In this document: piece after piece, positions 1 through 10,081 of the stretch
Layout of the letters: every line of letters starts with the position of its first letter
Numbering within the stretch: position 1 is the first letter of the stretch
From: Xanthostigma xanthostigma
Taxonomy: Eukaryota; Arthropoda; Insecta; Raphidioptera; Raphidiidae
Length of the DNA stretch: 64,000 bases
Assembly (NCBI GenBank): GCA_963575645.1
Contig: OY754475.1
Coordinates: forward strand, 9,610,001 to 9,674,000
Reading direction: 5' to 3'
Notes under the pieces: model-generated
Seen by the model: only the letters and a program-made list of their open reading frames with translations
The model's database searches: none
Told to the model about the DNA's origin: nothing
Translations under genes and position numbers: made by a program

Positions 1-555
1 GCTGGATTTGTGAGAGCGTTCTCTGCAACATCTTTTTATTGCAATACTTCAATGTTTTGTTAACATAAGGTCTATAGTTAATCGTTTTATTGCGTTAGGC
101 TCGGACCTAAGAAAACACATGTTTGTAGAGTTCGTATGACGCTTTGAGTAGAAACGATTCTCCCACTAATGCCCGGTTGAAGTCGGAGAAGGGGAAGCGT
201 TTCTCTCTCTCTCTCCACAAATTAATTGAGGACAAAAATCTGTTATTCCTGGCTTATTTAATACAATTATTATAAAATACATACCATATTATGTAAGAGA
301 ATAGGATTGAAATAGATTTATCCAACATACCTGCAACAAAAAAATATGTATAAATATTTAAACACTCTGAAATTGTAATAAATTAGGTTGTCCACGGGTG
401 TCATGTTGTTAAAAATCGGGTGTTGAACTATATAAAATGCGTTATTTATAAAAAATATGTTGTTAAATTTTATTTAAATTAATTCTTATTCCGCACTTGT
501 GGCGTTAAAATAGAATAATTGAAAAAAATGTATAAACAAATATCAGAGGAATTTG
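1..555. other. unassigned AT-rich DNA
   Basis: No gene, target duplication or repeat boundary is recognisable. There is a short CT run at about 201-216. The rest is AT-rich with stop codons in all frames. Confidence 0.5.
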
Positions 556-632
556 TGGAATAACCGCCGGTCTCGAACCAAAACCTATAGGTTACGAAGG
601 GAGCGCTGTACCACGTCGGTAGCTTAGCTTGC
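556..632 (-). pseudogene. tRNA-like module (SINE head or tRNA relic)
   Basis: On the minus strand a B-box-like GGTTCGAGACC (569-579) lies downstream of an A-box-like TGGTACAGCGC (603-613). This is the internal pol III promoter layout. The arms do not close into a full cloverleaf, so a working tRNA gene is unlikely. A truncated tRNA-derived SINE is the most likely source. Confidence 0.35.
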
Positions 633-660
633 TATTCTACAACCGGCTTTTTATAGTATA

Positions 661-898
661 CTAGCGGTCCGGTTTGGCTTCGCCCGAGTTTGTAGTATGT
701 CTCTATTTTTTCGACGAGTTGCGTTGCAAAATTGATCTCCACGAAAAGCGCTTTTATTTAAACGCAATAATATGTAGCCTGCATCCATCCTGATGGTCTA
801 TTCTAAATATTGGTGAAAAAATTTTGAAATCGGATGAGTAGTTTCGGAGATTGCCTCCTACATCCAAACTTACAAACTTTACCTCTTTATAATATTAT
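661..898 (-). mobile_element. short non-autonomous Helitron, Lep1-like
   Basis: Read on the minus strand, the element starts in a sequence close to TATAATATTATAAAGAGGTA and ends GGGCGAAGCC...GGACCGCTAG. CTAG falls exactly at 661-664. Both termini match the short Helentron-like elements common in Lepidoptera, which have no inverted repeats and no target duplication. The remnant 'gaaatcggatgagtagtttcggagatt' style text, cut here to its core CGGATGAGTAGTTTCGGAG, is typical of these elements. At about 240 bp it cannot encode RepHel. Its 5' end abuts another Helitron copy in the same orientation. Confidence 0.6.
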
Positions 899-1192
899 AG
901 CGGTTCGTCCCGATTCACGTTTTGAGCAAATTGCAAGTTCTAACAGATGTCGCTATTTGGTACTAAACACTGTTGTTTGTTTGCTTCTGAGCTATCAGTT
1001 CAGAAGCAAACAAACAGATGTCGTTACGTGTTACTAAAAAAGGTTTTTTAAGAAAACACGGCAATTTTATACAAAATATTTAATAAAAACTATCCTATAG
1101 CGTGAGTTGGACCAAGCAAAACACATTTACAAAATTTCATTAAAATCGGTTCTGTGGTTTCGGAGATTAACGCGGCCAAAATTGTGACACGT
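899..1192 (-). mobile_element. decayed copy of Helitron family C
   Basis: This stretch aligns by eye, on the opposite strand, to the well-preserved copy at 62755-63166. Shared features are the 'aaaatttcattaaaatcgg' region, the GCGGCCAAAATTGTGACAC segment near the 5' end, and the repeated 'agcgacatctgatagaa / ttcagaagcaaac' units. The 3' CTAG has decayed to ATAG at 897-900. A hairpin (about 974-1015) formed by GCTTCTGA and TCAGAAGC lies inside. No coding capacity. Confidence 0.55.
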
Positions 1193-1214
1193 CCGTACCA
1201 TTTTCAATCTCAAG

Positions 1215-1840
1215 AATCAAATTCACTCTAGCTTGTCAAAAGAAATGTATCTTCAAAAAATTGGTTGTCTGTAAAGTCGGTTTACGGACGATAGTTTTAC
1301 GTGATAACGTATTCCGTAATACGTAATTTATGTTCTATTTCTCCTATCTTCTATATATAATAATTATTATAATTCGAATCTATGATATTGCATCTTTCGC
1401 TTCAAACTAAGGTTAATTTTATTTATTAAAATTACTCACCACCTATAATAATAATTGTTTTTTTTAACTTTCTTTCTTTCGTATTTATTTTAAGTCTCAA
1501 AGTTTAACTGTCATAATATTTTGAAAACAATTGTTTCATTGTTTATATAAAATTCCAAAACCTACTTACAATATTAAGTATTTTCATACGTCAAAAAATT
1601 GATTTTTATAATGATAAAATTTGTATGAAAACGATTTTTTCGAGAGATGAGACCTAGCTGAAACGATTTTTTGCCCCCCAAAATCCCTTTTCAGTAAATT
1701 TCATCCAAATCGTTAGGGCCGTTTTCGAGAAAAGCACGCACAGGGTCAGGCGGAACGTTAGGAACGTTACACTTTTTCGTGCATGCAGCCGGTGTTTCAT
1801 CTATTTATAAGACGTTATCACGTCAAAAATATCTTGACCT
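1215..1840. repeat. repeat family G, copy 1
   Basis: This roughly 625-bp sequence recurs in reverse orientation at 37970-38590 and in part at 45192-45340. Its edges carry similar inverted sequences: ACGTGATAACGT near 1298-1310 and the complement ACGTTATCACGT near 1822. That suggests a terminal-inverted-repeat DNA transposon derivative. Flanking GACGATAG/CTATCGTC is shared by the two long copies, so the true unit extends past these inverted motifs. No coding frame is conserved between copies. Confidence 0.6.
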
Positions 1841-2450
1841 TGATGCCTTTATCATTCCTTCAACATGCCAACACATTTTGGTTACGCCAATTTGGCAACA
1901 CTGTACGACGCGGATTGCCGGTCCGACGCTGAGTCGAGAGAGAAGGCAACCCCCCACCGGTCAATGATTTATTCATTGCAACATAAAGTGATTAACTGGC
2001 TCCAACCTTTAAGCGATATTGATGCCATCGTCATTGAGCTCGGCTCGACTCGGTTGGGACCCGACCCTTGCCGATCGTTAAGCACATTAAGATTATGCAT
2101 TTGTCACCCCCGACTGACATTATTAGTATTCATGTCTTAACGGAGATCTTTTGTCTGTCGCACGTTAATTAATCGCAGAGCCGCTACTTTCTGTTGGCCC
2201 GTTGCTGCACCGGTGCACCGAATGCACCGTTATACCCGTCACTACCACCATCGGGTCTTTGATAGAACAACACAGCTAAACTGTATCTAGACACGCGCGG
2301 CAGCGTGTCAAGCCAAGTTCGACAAAAAAAAGGAAGCAGCAGCCGTATGTTATATTACACGAACCATTTGGAGCCACTTTTGACACCTTAATAACTCAAA
2401 ATCTATTTAACATAAACACATGAAATTTGGTTTATTTATTTAAACCGTTT
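1841..2450. other. unassigned DNA, partly less AT-rich
   Basis: Contains GC-richer patches (1900-2060 and 2170-2330) but no frame with recognisable protein, no repeat ends and no tRNA-like box pair. It could be single-copy DNA. Confidence 0.4.
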
Positions 2451-2634
2451 GGCCTAGTTTATATGAGAGGCGTTCAACGCGTGTTGGGCTGACGCGCGTT
2501 TACAATTTCTATACAATTGTATATAACTGTTTACATGATAACGCGCGTTGGTGGCGCGTTGAACGCGCGTTATCATGTATCGACTTATATCGACTTATCC
2601 TATGCATTTATAATGTACAAAAGAGGACAAATAA

Positions 2635-2696
<62 letters not shown>

Positions 2697-2779
2697 ACAG
2701 TTACCTATATACAATTGTATAGAAATTGTAAACGCGCGTTGGGCCAACGCGCGTTGAACGCTCTTCATGTGTGCTAAGC
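2451..2779. mobile_element. GC-rich foldback MITE (CGCGCGTT family), copy 1
   Basis: The ends are GGCCTAGTTTATATGAGAGG and CTTCATGTGTGCTAAGC. Inside, long arms built from GTTCAACGCGCGTTGG, TACAATTTCTATACAATTGT and TGATAACGCGCGTTGG fold back on themselves. A second copy with the same two ends lies inverted at 30357-30588, so both boundaries are supported by comparison. Here the right half is interrupted by a (TTA)n microsatellite. Flanking GTTT occurs on both sides but the target duplication is ambiguous. No coding capacity; the likely mover is a PIF/Harbinger-type transposase (inferred from copy 2's TTA duplication). Confidence 0.75.
2634..2695. repeat. (TTA)n microsatellite
   Basis: About 60 bases of TTA repeats inside the foldback element at 2451-2779. 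The sister copy lacks it, so it arose or expanded after insertion. Confidence 0.95.
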
Positions 2780-3153
2780 GTTTAGATTAATTAGAACCTC
2801 AAATTTTATAAATACAGCTCAAACGGTTATTGAGATATTAACGTCTAAAAATCGGCATTTTTATCACTGACTGACTGACTTACTGACATATAGGTCAAAA
2901 ATCTAATCCACTTCGCGATGACCTAGAAAGTTGAAATTTGGCGTCCAGCTAGGCAATTGTGTGTATACAAAGGAAACAATCAGAAAACAGTGAATTTTTA
3001 AGATTTGAAATATTTTCCAAGCAATCGATTTTTATTAACACATAGCGCCTTCGAAAAAAAAAATTATATAGGTACAGGAAAAAAGATTAATTGTACCTAC
3101 AAATAACTTTTGAATGATAAATAATAATAATTTCTTTACAGAAAGTAATGATA
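2780..3153. other. repeat fragments
   Basis: Holds a GACTGACTGACTTACTGAC run (2868-2886) followed by text typical of Helitron/Helentron interiors ('gtcaaaaatctaatccac'). The ends are not visible. Confidence 0.4.
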
Positions 3154-3390
3154 TCCCATCAAAAACATAAATGTGAGAAGGGGAGCCAAGTTCAATATTC
3201 AATACAAAAAGAATTGAGATCTAAAAGGGTGCCAAGTTTTCACACATTCAAACATGAAGTTTAGGTATAAATCATAATATAAAGCACGAAAACTCGCCAA
3301 GTAAAAACTTGGCACCCTTTTAAATCTCAGTTCTTTTTGTATTGAATATTGAACTTGGCTCCTTTTTTCACATTTACGTTTTTGATGGGA
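3154..3390. mobile_element. Tc1/mariner-type MITE
   Basis: Terminal inverted repeats of about 85 bp start TCCCATCAAAAACATAAATG and end with the complement ...TTTTTGATGGGA. They are flanked by TA on both sides (3152-3153 and 3391-3392), the target duplication of the Tc1/mariner superfamily. The inner arms AGCCAAGTTCAATATTCAAT and its complement pair well. At 237 bp it is non-autonomous. Short open frames read across it are by-products of the palindrome. Confidence 0.85.
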
Positions 3391-3896
3391 TACACTATTC
3401 AAGTTGATGTTTGTTTGTTTCGGCGATGTTCCAGCAGCTATTTATGTAACAAGTGCATATTCGAAACACACCTGTGTGTAAGTGTCTATATTGTGGAAAG
3501 AGACGTGAAAAGAAAGAGACAGGGAGAGACCGAGAGAAAGAGAGAGAGAGTTCCGTTGTGCATAGTTAGTTAATGGCAGGTAACTATGAGGAAGTGTGTT
3601 TATGTTGTCAGATGAACGTGATTCATTTGTCTAGCATTCTGAGTAACTATAGTCGACTGGGTCTTAAAATGGCCACCTTTGTTAATCAATACTGATAATT
3701 GTAATGAGACTTCTCTCGTTAATTTGTCTGTCTGTCTATTTGTTTTGTTTGTAGTTTTATTGACAACATTGTCGAGCGTCTATAATCTACAATCTAGTCT
3801 GTTGAATTATATCAACTCGAGAACGACTGGACCGATTATTATAACAAACTGTTATGGGTCAATTTCGATGCTAGAGTATTCTATTACTATGCAATC

Positions 3897-3915
3897 GGCC
3901 CCACGTTGGGCGCCA
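3897..3915 (-). other. isolated tRNA-Lys primer-binding-site-like motif
   Basis: The minus strand reads TGGCGCCCAACGTGGGGCC, complementary to the 3' end of animal tRNA-Lys including the CCA tail. This is the usual primer-binding site of many LTR retroelements. It is the same motif that recurs seven times at 12635-13816. No LTR is evident next to it. Confidence 0.5.
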
Positions 3916-4612
3916 AAAATTTCCAAGGCCTTCTTTTAATCAGAACAAACGATGCGGTAGGTTATAACGTGCCAGCTTTTAAATTATCTCTTGCACTCTG
4001 TATCTCGAATTTTTTTCCTTGCCTACAGACGGTTAGAGCTCTCCCGACGCTATATTTAAAGCAAAAAGGTTCGGATAAACATCAAATGAAGGACCGAGAA
4101 TGACTCTACAGAGCCTAAAAACGTCACTACTGTCTTTAGACGAGCGAAGAGAATTTACAAAGTGTGCAGGGCAAGGCACCATAATACTCTAAAATTTTAA
4201 GAATATCACTTAGTCCATTCTTAAAACGTTAACTCTCAATTTTGTATTTTTCTCAGTGTTTTCAAACCATAATTTTTTCAGTCAAAATTAAACAAATTCC
4301 ACGCGGCATTGCCAATTAAACATCGGATCTTACGTCCTGCAACCTTAATTATATAACTTAAGGTTATAAAAAAAACTGGACGTTAAAAAAATCGATTTTA
4401 AGTCTACGTGTTCGGTAAAGGGTTGAGTCGAAACTAATTACAATGATTGTCAAACTTAACAACGCTACTCTGTGCGTGAACGTATGTGTGTGTGTTTGTG
4501 TGTCAGGCCAATCAAATATTTACAAAACCAATCAGAACCAAGTTGAATTGGTAATGACCGAGGAAATGGTGTTTGCAGCTTATATCCTCCGACTGTCGGG
4601 AACCTTTCCTGA

Positions 4613-4640
4613 CTACGACGACGACGACGACAACGACGAC
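4613..4640. repeat. (ACG)n microsatellite
   Basis: An interrupted ACG/CGA run. It creates acidic or valine-rich frames on either strand that should not be read as genes. Confidence 0.9.
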
Positions 4641-4837
4641 GAGAGAACACAGACGAGAGAGGCATTTAATTTGTCGGCGTCGCATCTTGACTAACGTGTT
4701 GCTCACTATTAAGGCCACTATGTATCTACGCTATGCGATGAATGCTCTCTTTCTAATATATATCAACTATCAACTATAATCAAAATTCTAGATTTGTATA
4801 TTTTTTCTGGATAATAATTGTTTGCCTTTGCAAAATA

Positions 4838-5431
4838 TCACATATATTAATACGCTAAGGTTAAGATGTTTGCCTCTCTTTTTAGAAAAAACCTCACAAT
4901 TTCTCCACATAAATTATATATCATTTTACAGATAATTGCTTGCTCTACTGACATCGACAACTAAAAAAATTATTATTGCTTTTGTTTTTGTAAATTAATT
5001 AAAATACAGCAACGCTGAACAACGTCTGCCATCTGACGGCTTTAATTTTGAAACAACGTCAACACTTCGATCTGTCGTCTGACCTTCATATTGTAATACA
5101 ACAGACACAATACTGCATACTGCCATCTGACGGCTTTAATTTTGAAACAGCGAGCAAAGCTGAACAACATCACAGCAATGCTGCATGATGCCATCTGACG
5201 GCTTAGCTCAACGCTTTTGCTACTTGCGCCTCTATATGACAATTTTAGTAAAATATTTCTTCGATCTGTCATCTGAGCTTCATATTGTAATACAACAAAA
5301 AGAAGAACGTTATAAGCAGTGTGCAAAATTAGAAACGAATTGAATACCTACAATCATATTTAAAAAATAATTTTGCAAAGTGATAATTATTATACTTATT
5401 TAGTGCGAATGATTCGCACAGGTCACTCTAG
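4838..5431 (+). mobile_element. non-autonomous Helitron, family A, copy 1
   Basis: The element begins TCACATATATTAATACGC and ends AGTGCGAATGATTCGCAC-AGGTCACT-CTAG. The GTGCGAATGATTCGCAC hairpin lies 8 bases before the CTAG terminus, the textbook Helitron 3' end. The neighbours are A at the 5' side and T at the 3' side, as expected for Helitron insertion. A sister copy (55181-55777, minus) has the same two termini. The interior repeats the 20-bp unit CATCTGACGGCTTTAATTTT several times. No coding capacity. A tandem array starts within a few bases of the CTAG end. Confidence 0.85.
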
Positions 5432-5437
5432 TAAAAG

Positions 5438-6340
5438 AAAAATTCATTAGTAGTATGACGATAAAGATAGCAAACATGAGCAAAATACCGCCATATTTCC
5501 GTGCAAAAATGTCCGTTTGTATAAAGAAGGTTTAGTAATATGATAAGGTTTAGTTCCATGATGATAAAATTAGCCGAATAACGCCATCTCTCATCGCAAA
5601 AATGAAAAGTCAGAATTAATTTGTATTCCTGTAAATAAGGCTTTTTAATAGATCGACTGTCGCACAGATTCGGCAAATGATGATAAAGATAGCAAACATG
5701 AGCAAAGTGACGCCATTACTCCGTGCAAAACTGCCCATTTGTATAAAGAAGGTTTAGTAATATAATATAGTTTAGTTCCGTGATGATAAAAATGAGCCGA
5801 GTAACGCCATCTCTCATTGCAAAAATGAAAAGTCAAAATTAATTTGTATTCCTGTAAATAAGGCTTTTTACTAGATCGTCTGTCGCACAGATTCGGCAAA
5901 TGATGATAAAGATAGCAAAAATGAGCAAAGTAACACCATATCTCCGTGCAAAAATGTCCGTTTGTATAAAGAAGGTTTAGTAATATGATAAGGTTTAGTT
6001 CCATGATGGTAAAATTAGCCGAGTAACACCATCTCTTATCGCAAAAATGAAAAATCAAAATTAATTTGTATTCCTGTAAACAAAGCTTTTTACTGGATGG
6101 ACTGTCGCACAGATTCGGCAAATGATGATAAAGATAACAAAAATTAGCAAAGTAACGCACTATCTCCGTGCAAAACTGTCCGTTTGTACCTATAAAGAAA
6201 GTTTAGTAATATGATAAGGTTTAGTTCCATGATTATAAAAATGAGCCAAGTGACGCCATCTCTCGGTGCAAAAATGAAAAGCCAAAATCTATTTGTATTC
6301 CCGTAAATAAGGTTTTTTTAGTAGACCGACTGTCTCACAG
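5438..6340. repeat. tandem array, about 4 units of about 223 bp
   Basis: Units start near 5438, 5661, 5884 and 6106, judged from the recurring CGCACAGATTCGGCAAATGA and from GAAGGTTTAGTAATATGATA. Unit lengths are about 222-228 bp. Because one unit step is 222 bp (74 codons), the minus strand stays open over two units and looks like a repetitive protein. The residues are what AT-rich repeat DNA would give, and neighbouring units break the frame. A single diverged unit recurs at 27055-27166 plus 28035-28065, split by a hAT element. Confidence 0.85.
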
Positions 6341-7186
6341 ATTCGCCACTCTGCCGATAGCTTTGATATTCATTTGACAAGTTATCATTATAAATAGATT
6401 ATTAAAATCATTAAAAATACTTTTTAGTACTAAATTTTACAATTATTAACGAATCTTAACGTAAATTAACTAAATATGATCGTTAAAAAATGTTAATGCA
6501 AGGCATCGATATAATTTCCATGAAATATCCCATCTCAATTTTCTTATAAAAAAATTCACTATTTTTTTTTTGTTGAGTTGGTAGTACATAGTACATACAT
6601 CCCTTAATCTGCAAGCAGCACAAAAGGCTGTAATACATATTCATACACAACTATTAAAATTGGTAAATCGATTGCTCCGATGAATACGCTCTTTCAGATT
6701 ATTACTAAATGTTTAACATTTAATAACATTTTCAAACTATTCATGCATTGCATCAACTATGCAAACATTTTCCGTCTCCATGTCTACAAGTATCTAGGTA
6801 CATCCTGATTTTTAAAGAATATATTTGAAAAGAATTTTTCGATTAAATTTCACAACTTATCACTGACGTCAATATCATAGAATATGTCAGAGTTAAAATA
6901 TAATGTCGCATTTTTCAAATATGTTTTTAAAAATTGAGATAACTTTGAAAATTATACATGTTTTTTTACATAGCTCAGATTTAATATATATATTAATGTT
7001 TTGTTTTTCAAATTAAAGATAATGAAACTGGTATATGAGCTATGTGCAGGGAGGCGGAGTTACCAATTTTTCGATGCGAGCGTTTGTGGTGAGCACTAGG
7101 AGAAACTTCAAACTCAAATTTTCCGTATGTCAGTGAGCAATGTTTATTAAAAGTGTAAATAGTTATAATTTTATGAAGTTTTTTAA
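6341..7186. other. unassigned AT-rich DNA
   Basis: The start (6341-6375, CTGCCGATAGCTTTGATAT) is the shared 3' flank of the 223-bp repeat family, also seen at 28043-28062. Beyond that, nothing recognisable. Confidence 0.4.
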
Positions 7187-7297
7187 TTACAAAGAAAACA
7201 TAGGAAAACTAAGCGATCTGTAAATGTTTGTTGTGTTCCGGGCTGTTGGGCTGATGGCGATTTAAGTAAAATAAAGACCATTGGCGCCTTAGTTTAA
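7187..7297 (+). pseudogene. possible THAP-like zinc-finger fragment
   Basis: A 36-codon open frame reads ...RSVNVCCVPGCWADGDLS..., resembling the C-x-V-P-G-C start of THAP domains, which occur in P-element-type transposases and host proteins. The rest of a THAP domain (second cysteine/histidine, AVPTF box) is absent, and no start codon precedes it. It may equally be chance. A GC-rich, non-repetitive context (7040-7300) is the only other support. Confidence 0.2.
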
Positions 7298-7365
7298 CGT
7301 TCCGCTGTCAGTGTAAACAAATTAACATCAGTTTTCCTTATTACATTTTTTTTTTGACACATCAT

Positions 7366-7550
7366 GGCCAAAAATTTCGAGTTACAATGTTTTCGACTTA
7401 TGGACGATTTCGACTTAGGCGGATTTTGTAATAAAATATTCGACTTGTAGAGGTTAAGATTAACCTCTACAAGTCGAATATTTTATTACAAAACCCGCCT
7501 AAGTAGAAATCGTTCATAAATCGAAAACTCGGTAACTCGAAGTTTTTGGC
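7366..7550. repeat. long palindrome (arms about 90 bp)
   Basis: Left arm GCCAAAAATTTCGAGTTAC... and right arm ...GTAACTCGAAGTTTTTGGC fold back around a centre at GAGGTTAAGATTAACCTC (about 7450-7468). The arms are close to perfect. Text such as TTTCGAGTTA and CGACTTATGG resembles termini of pogo/Tigger-type elements ('CTCGAAATTACGAA' style), so this may be an inverted duplicate of such an end. Confidence 0.75.
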
Positions 7551-7711
7551 GTTTTTATGACTAATTTTGACTCACTGATTATTTCGACCTATGGAGAGTT
7601 GAGATTTCGAATAATGGAGGTTTTGAGGCTCTAAGGGAAGGGAACAAAATATTTTTTCGAGTTTTGGAGGTTTTCGACATATCGAGGTTTGACTTAAAAA
7701 AGGTTTTACTG
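7551..7711. mobile_element. pogo/Tigger-like 3' end fragment
   Basis: Ends ...GAGGTTTGACTTAAAAAAGG-TTTTACTG followed by TA (7712-7713). Reversed, this reads CAGTAAAACC..., a pogo/Tigger-style terminus with the TA target. No matching left terminus was found, so the element is truncated or fused to the palindrome at 7366-7550. Confidence 0.45.
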
Positions 7712-7809
7712 TATTATAAAAAGGTAGAGCCTACAACCCACGCTTTTATAATTATGTACTTAAATTATTCAAAAATTATTTTCCATTTAAAGTCCGTAAT
7801 ATTTATTTT

Positions 7810-8087
7810 AAATAATTATGAATAACGGGAATGCGGACACATAGGTATAATTCTTTTCTTTTTATTGCTTACGTTTCATCAAAATTATTGACTTTGTCAA
7901 AGCTCAAAAAACAATTTTTTTAAATTAGAAAATTAAGTTTCACATAAAAAATTATAATTCATTTTCACTTTAGAAAATTTTTTTTTTATATTATGTCAAA
8001 TTAAACAAAAAATTTTGATGAAACGTAAGCAATAAAAAGAAAAGAATTATACCTATGTGTCCGCATTCCCGTTATTTATAATTATTT
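7810..8087. mobile_element. foldback MITE with 78-bp inverted repeats
   Basis: Left arm (7810-7888) contains AATAACGGGAATGCGGACAC; right arm (8012-8087) is its near-perfect complement. The spacer is about 120 bp of AT-rich DNA. Sequences outside the arms (ATTATTCAAAAATTATTTTCC at about 7766 and ATTATTCAAAAATGTTTTCC at about 8091) form a longer direct repeat, possibly part of the insertion duplication or of an enclosing element. No coding capacity. Confidence 0.75.
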
Positions 8088-8987
8088 AAAATTATTCAAA
8101 AATGTTTTCCTGCAATTAAAGCTTATCTTTAAAAAGTTTTTTCTACGTATAGACACACAAATGCGATCGCAAAGGAAAGTGTCCGACATATTTCCGCCGT
8201 AACGGGACACCCCTGTGTGTACACATCGTATGCAGGTATGTATTTACAATGCGGGGCAACTTTAATCTAAGTTGTAAGATCTATGCACACGAGTGTACAA
8301 CACAAACATAGATACGAGACGGCGCGTACGGAGTACCGTCACTCCCACCACCGTCGCCAGTGCACTACAAACACCGCCACCATAACTTTACTACTCACAG
8401 TAATGGAACTAACTAAATAACAGCACGTGATAGATCATCCCCGTTCGTCGTTAACAAGCCATCTATGCAACTGCAACGTGCCCCGTTCACAGGTGAATTC
8501 ACGAACGGATATACGAATGCCGCGGTGGAAGTGACGGGTGCGATGCAGTTTGTTATTTGGACATAAACTGAACAAGAGCTGAATGTTAAACAATAATATA
8601 TACTGTGCTAACGATAAGAACTACGTTACAAAACTATGTAGCTTTGCATATACAGTATGTACGTGCATTATGGAACGTGACTGAACCAAATTGTCGAACT
8701 GGGCGACATTGTTGCATATACAAGCTTTTAAGTTGGATGGGGTCACGTCGGAATGCATTCGAAATGACCGTTTTTTTTAACTTCTTTTTAGGGTGTACAA
8801 AGTTTGCAATTATATAAAATAAAAATAGTATGTTATTTATTGATCACTTATGTTTCAAAAACTATTTTTTAAATATACAGAGTGTTTACTGAAAGTTGTA
8901 ACAGTGAATGATTCCTATTAGATACAAACAGTTTAAATAGTTTTTTGTTCAAGTCGAGATTTACTATATAAAACTGCTGAAGTATAT
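8088..8987. other. unassigned DNA, CpG-containing patch
   Basis: 8150-8560 is richer in CpG than its surroundings and looks single-copy (e.g. GCCGCGGTGGAAGTGACGGG), without repeats or a frame longer than about 70 codons. It could hold a regulatory element but nothing in the sequence proves this. Confidence 0.35.
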
Positions 8988-9624
8988 TACCATTCCAACC
9001 CACAAGTGAGGAATGGTACTAGTTCAGGTCAAAATTCACTATTCAAAATTTTAGAATATTCTTTTGTTTTGAGGTCCCCCGAATCCAAAAACATATTTTT
9101 GAAAAAACTCTGTGCGTCTGTTAGTCTGTAAGCACGATACAGGTCAAACGGATGAACGGATTGAATCCAAATTTCGGGAGGATGTTTGATACGTAAATGT
9201 GAAGAGCCCTATTGTTTTTGGGGAAAATTTGCGCATGCGCACAAGAGATATATGCTATAACGTTGTTTTTTATATAATAATAGTATATTTTTCATGACGG
9301 TTTATTATGTTATTTATTTTTTTAAGAAAGATTTGTAAATTTTTTTTTTAATTTTATAGTTTCGGAAATATTTTGAAAATTAAAAAAAATCAACTGTTCT
9401 TTTGTTTTGTACATCTGTCAGAAATAAACTAGTTAAGCCTGCTTTGATTAATTTTTACATGACGTAGAACATATGTAATATATGTAATATATCGGAACGA
9501 ATATCATATTGAATACTAGCCATTACCCGTGCTCCCTCACGCGATATCAGAAATTTTATTCTCTTTATTATATTATATCAAATGTCAATATTTTTGAAGT
9601 TGGAATGGTCCCGTCGCCCAATAG
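8988..9624 (+). repeat. repeat family F, copy 1
   Basis: One of five copies (others near 26520, 31026, 36069 and 48381). It starts with the small palindrome TACCATTCC...GGAATGGTA and ends GGAATGGTCCCGTCGCCCAA. Hallmarks inside are ACAGGTCAAACGGATGA, GCGCATGCGCA followed by GAGATATATGCTATAACG, and ACTAGCCATTACCCG near the far end, which on the other strand looks like a Helitron-style GGGTAATGGCTAG terminus. No conserved coding frame. Confidence 0.7.
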
Positions 9625-10081
9625 GTCATATGCATGTATTTTTTTTATATTTTTAATAGATTACTTAGTCAATACGGAAAAAAATTTATAATCATTTAAA
9701 AATGTAATATTACCATAAGAAAAAAAATATTAAATTTCACACTCAAAAATTGACAGTTTAAACAATCGGCCATGTTGGCGGGCTTATGTGACGTCATGAT
9801 ATATGATGCATGTCAACCTTGATGTCAAATTGTCAATGTTCTCAATGAAGTTTATTTGTTGTTTTCTCTAAATACTGACATAATCTTACTGTGAGACGAC
9901 ACAGTCGTCATGGAAACTGTTGTTTTTATATACTCTGACGTCACGCTGCGTTTTGAAAATTCGAAAATAGCGCGTATTTTCTACATTTCTTTTTTATTAT
10001 TTGTATTTTTTTCAGTGATTAGATTAATAAAATAATCATTACGATATGATCAGGTACTAAAATAAATTTCGAAATAAAAAT
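9625..10081. other. unassigned AT-rich DNA
   Basis: No recognisable feature. TGACGTCA-like octamers at 9789-9797 and 9940 are common by chance. Confidence 0.4.

Larger units (their letters stand above)
3391..4837. other. unassigned DNA with simple repeats
   Basis: Contains a purine-rich GA stretch (about 3500-3550), a GT run (4487-4502) and an ACG run (4613-4640). Frames encoding poly-Asp or poly-Val here are artefacts of the ACG/GAC triplets. No gene or transposon ends recognised apart from the PBS-like motif listed separately. Confidence 0.5.

Noticed and set aside
5645..6160. 171-codon minus-strand repetitive protein
   Set aside because: It is the read-through of the 223-bp tandem array, where one step is 222 bp; other units break the frame and the single unit at 27055 is not open.
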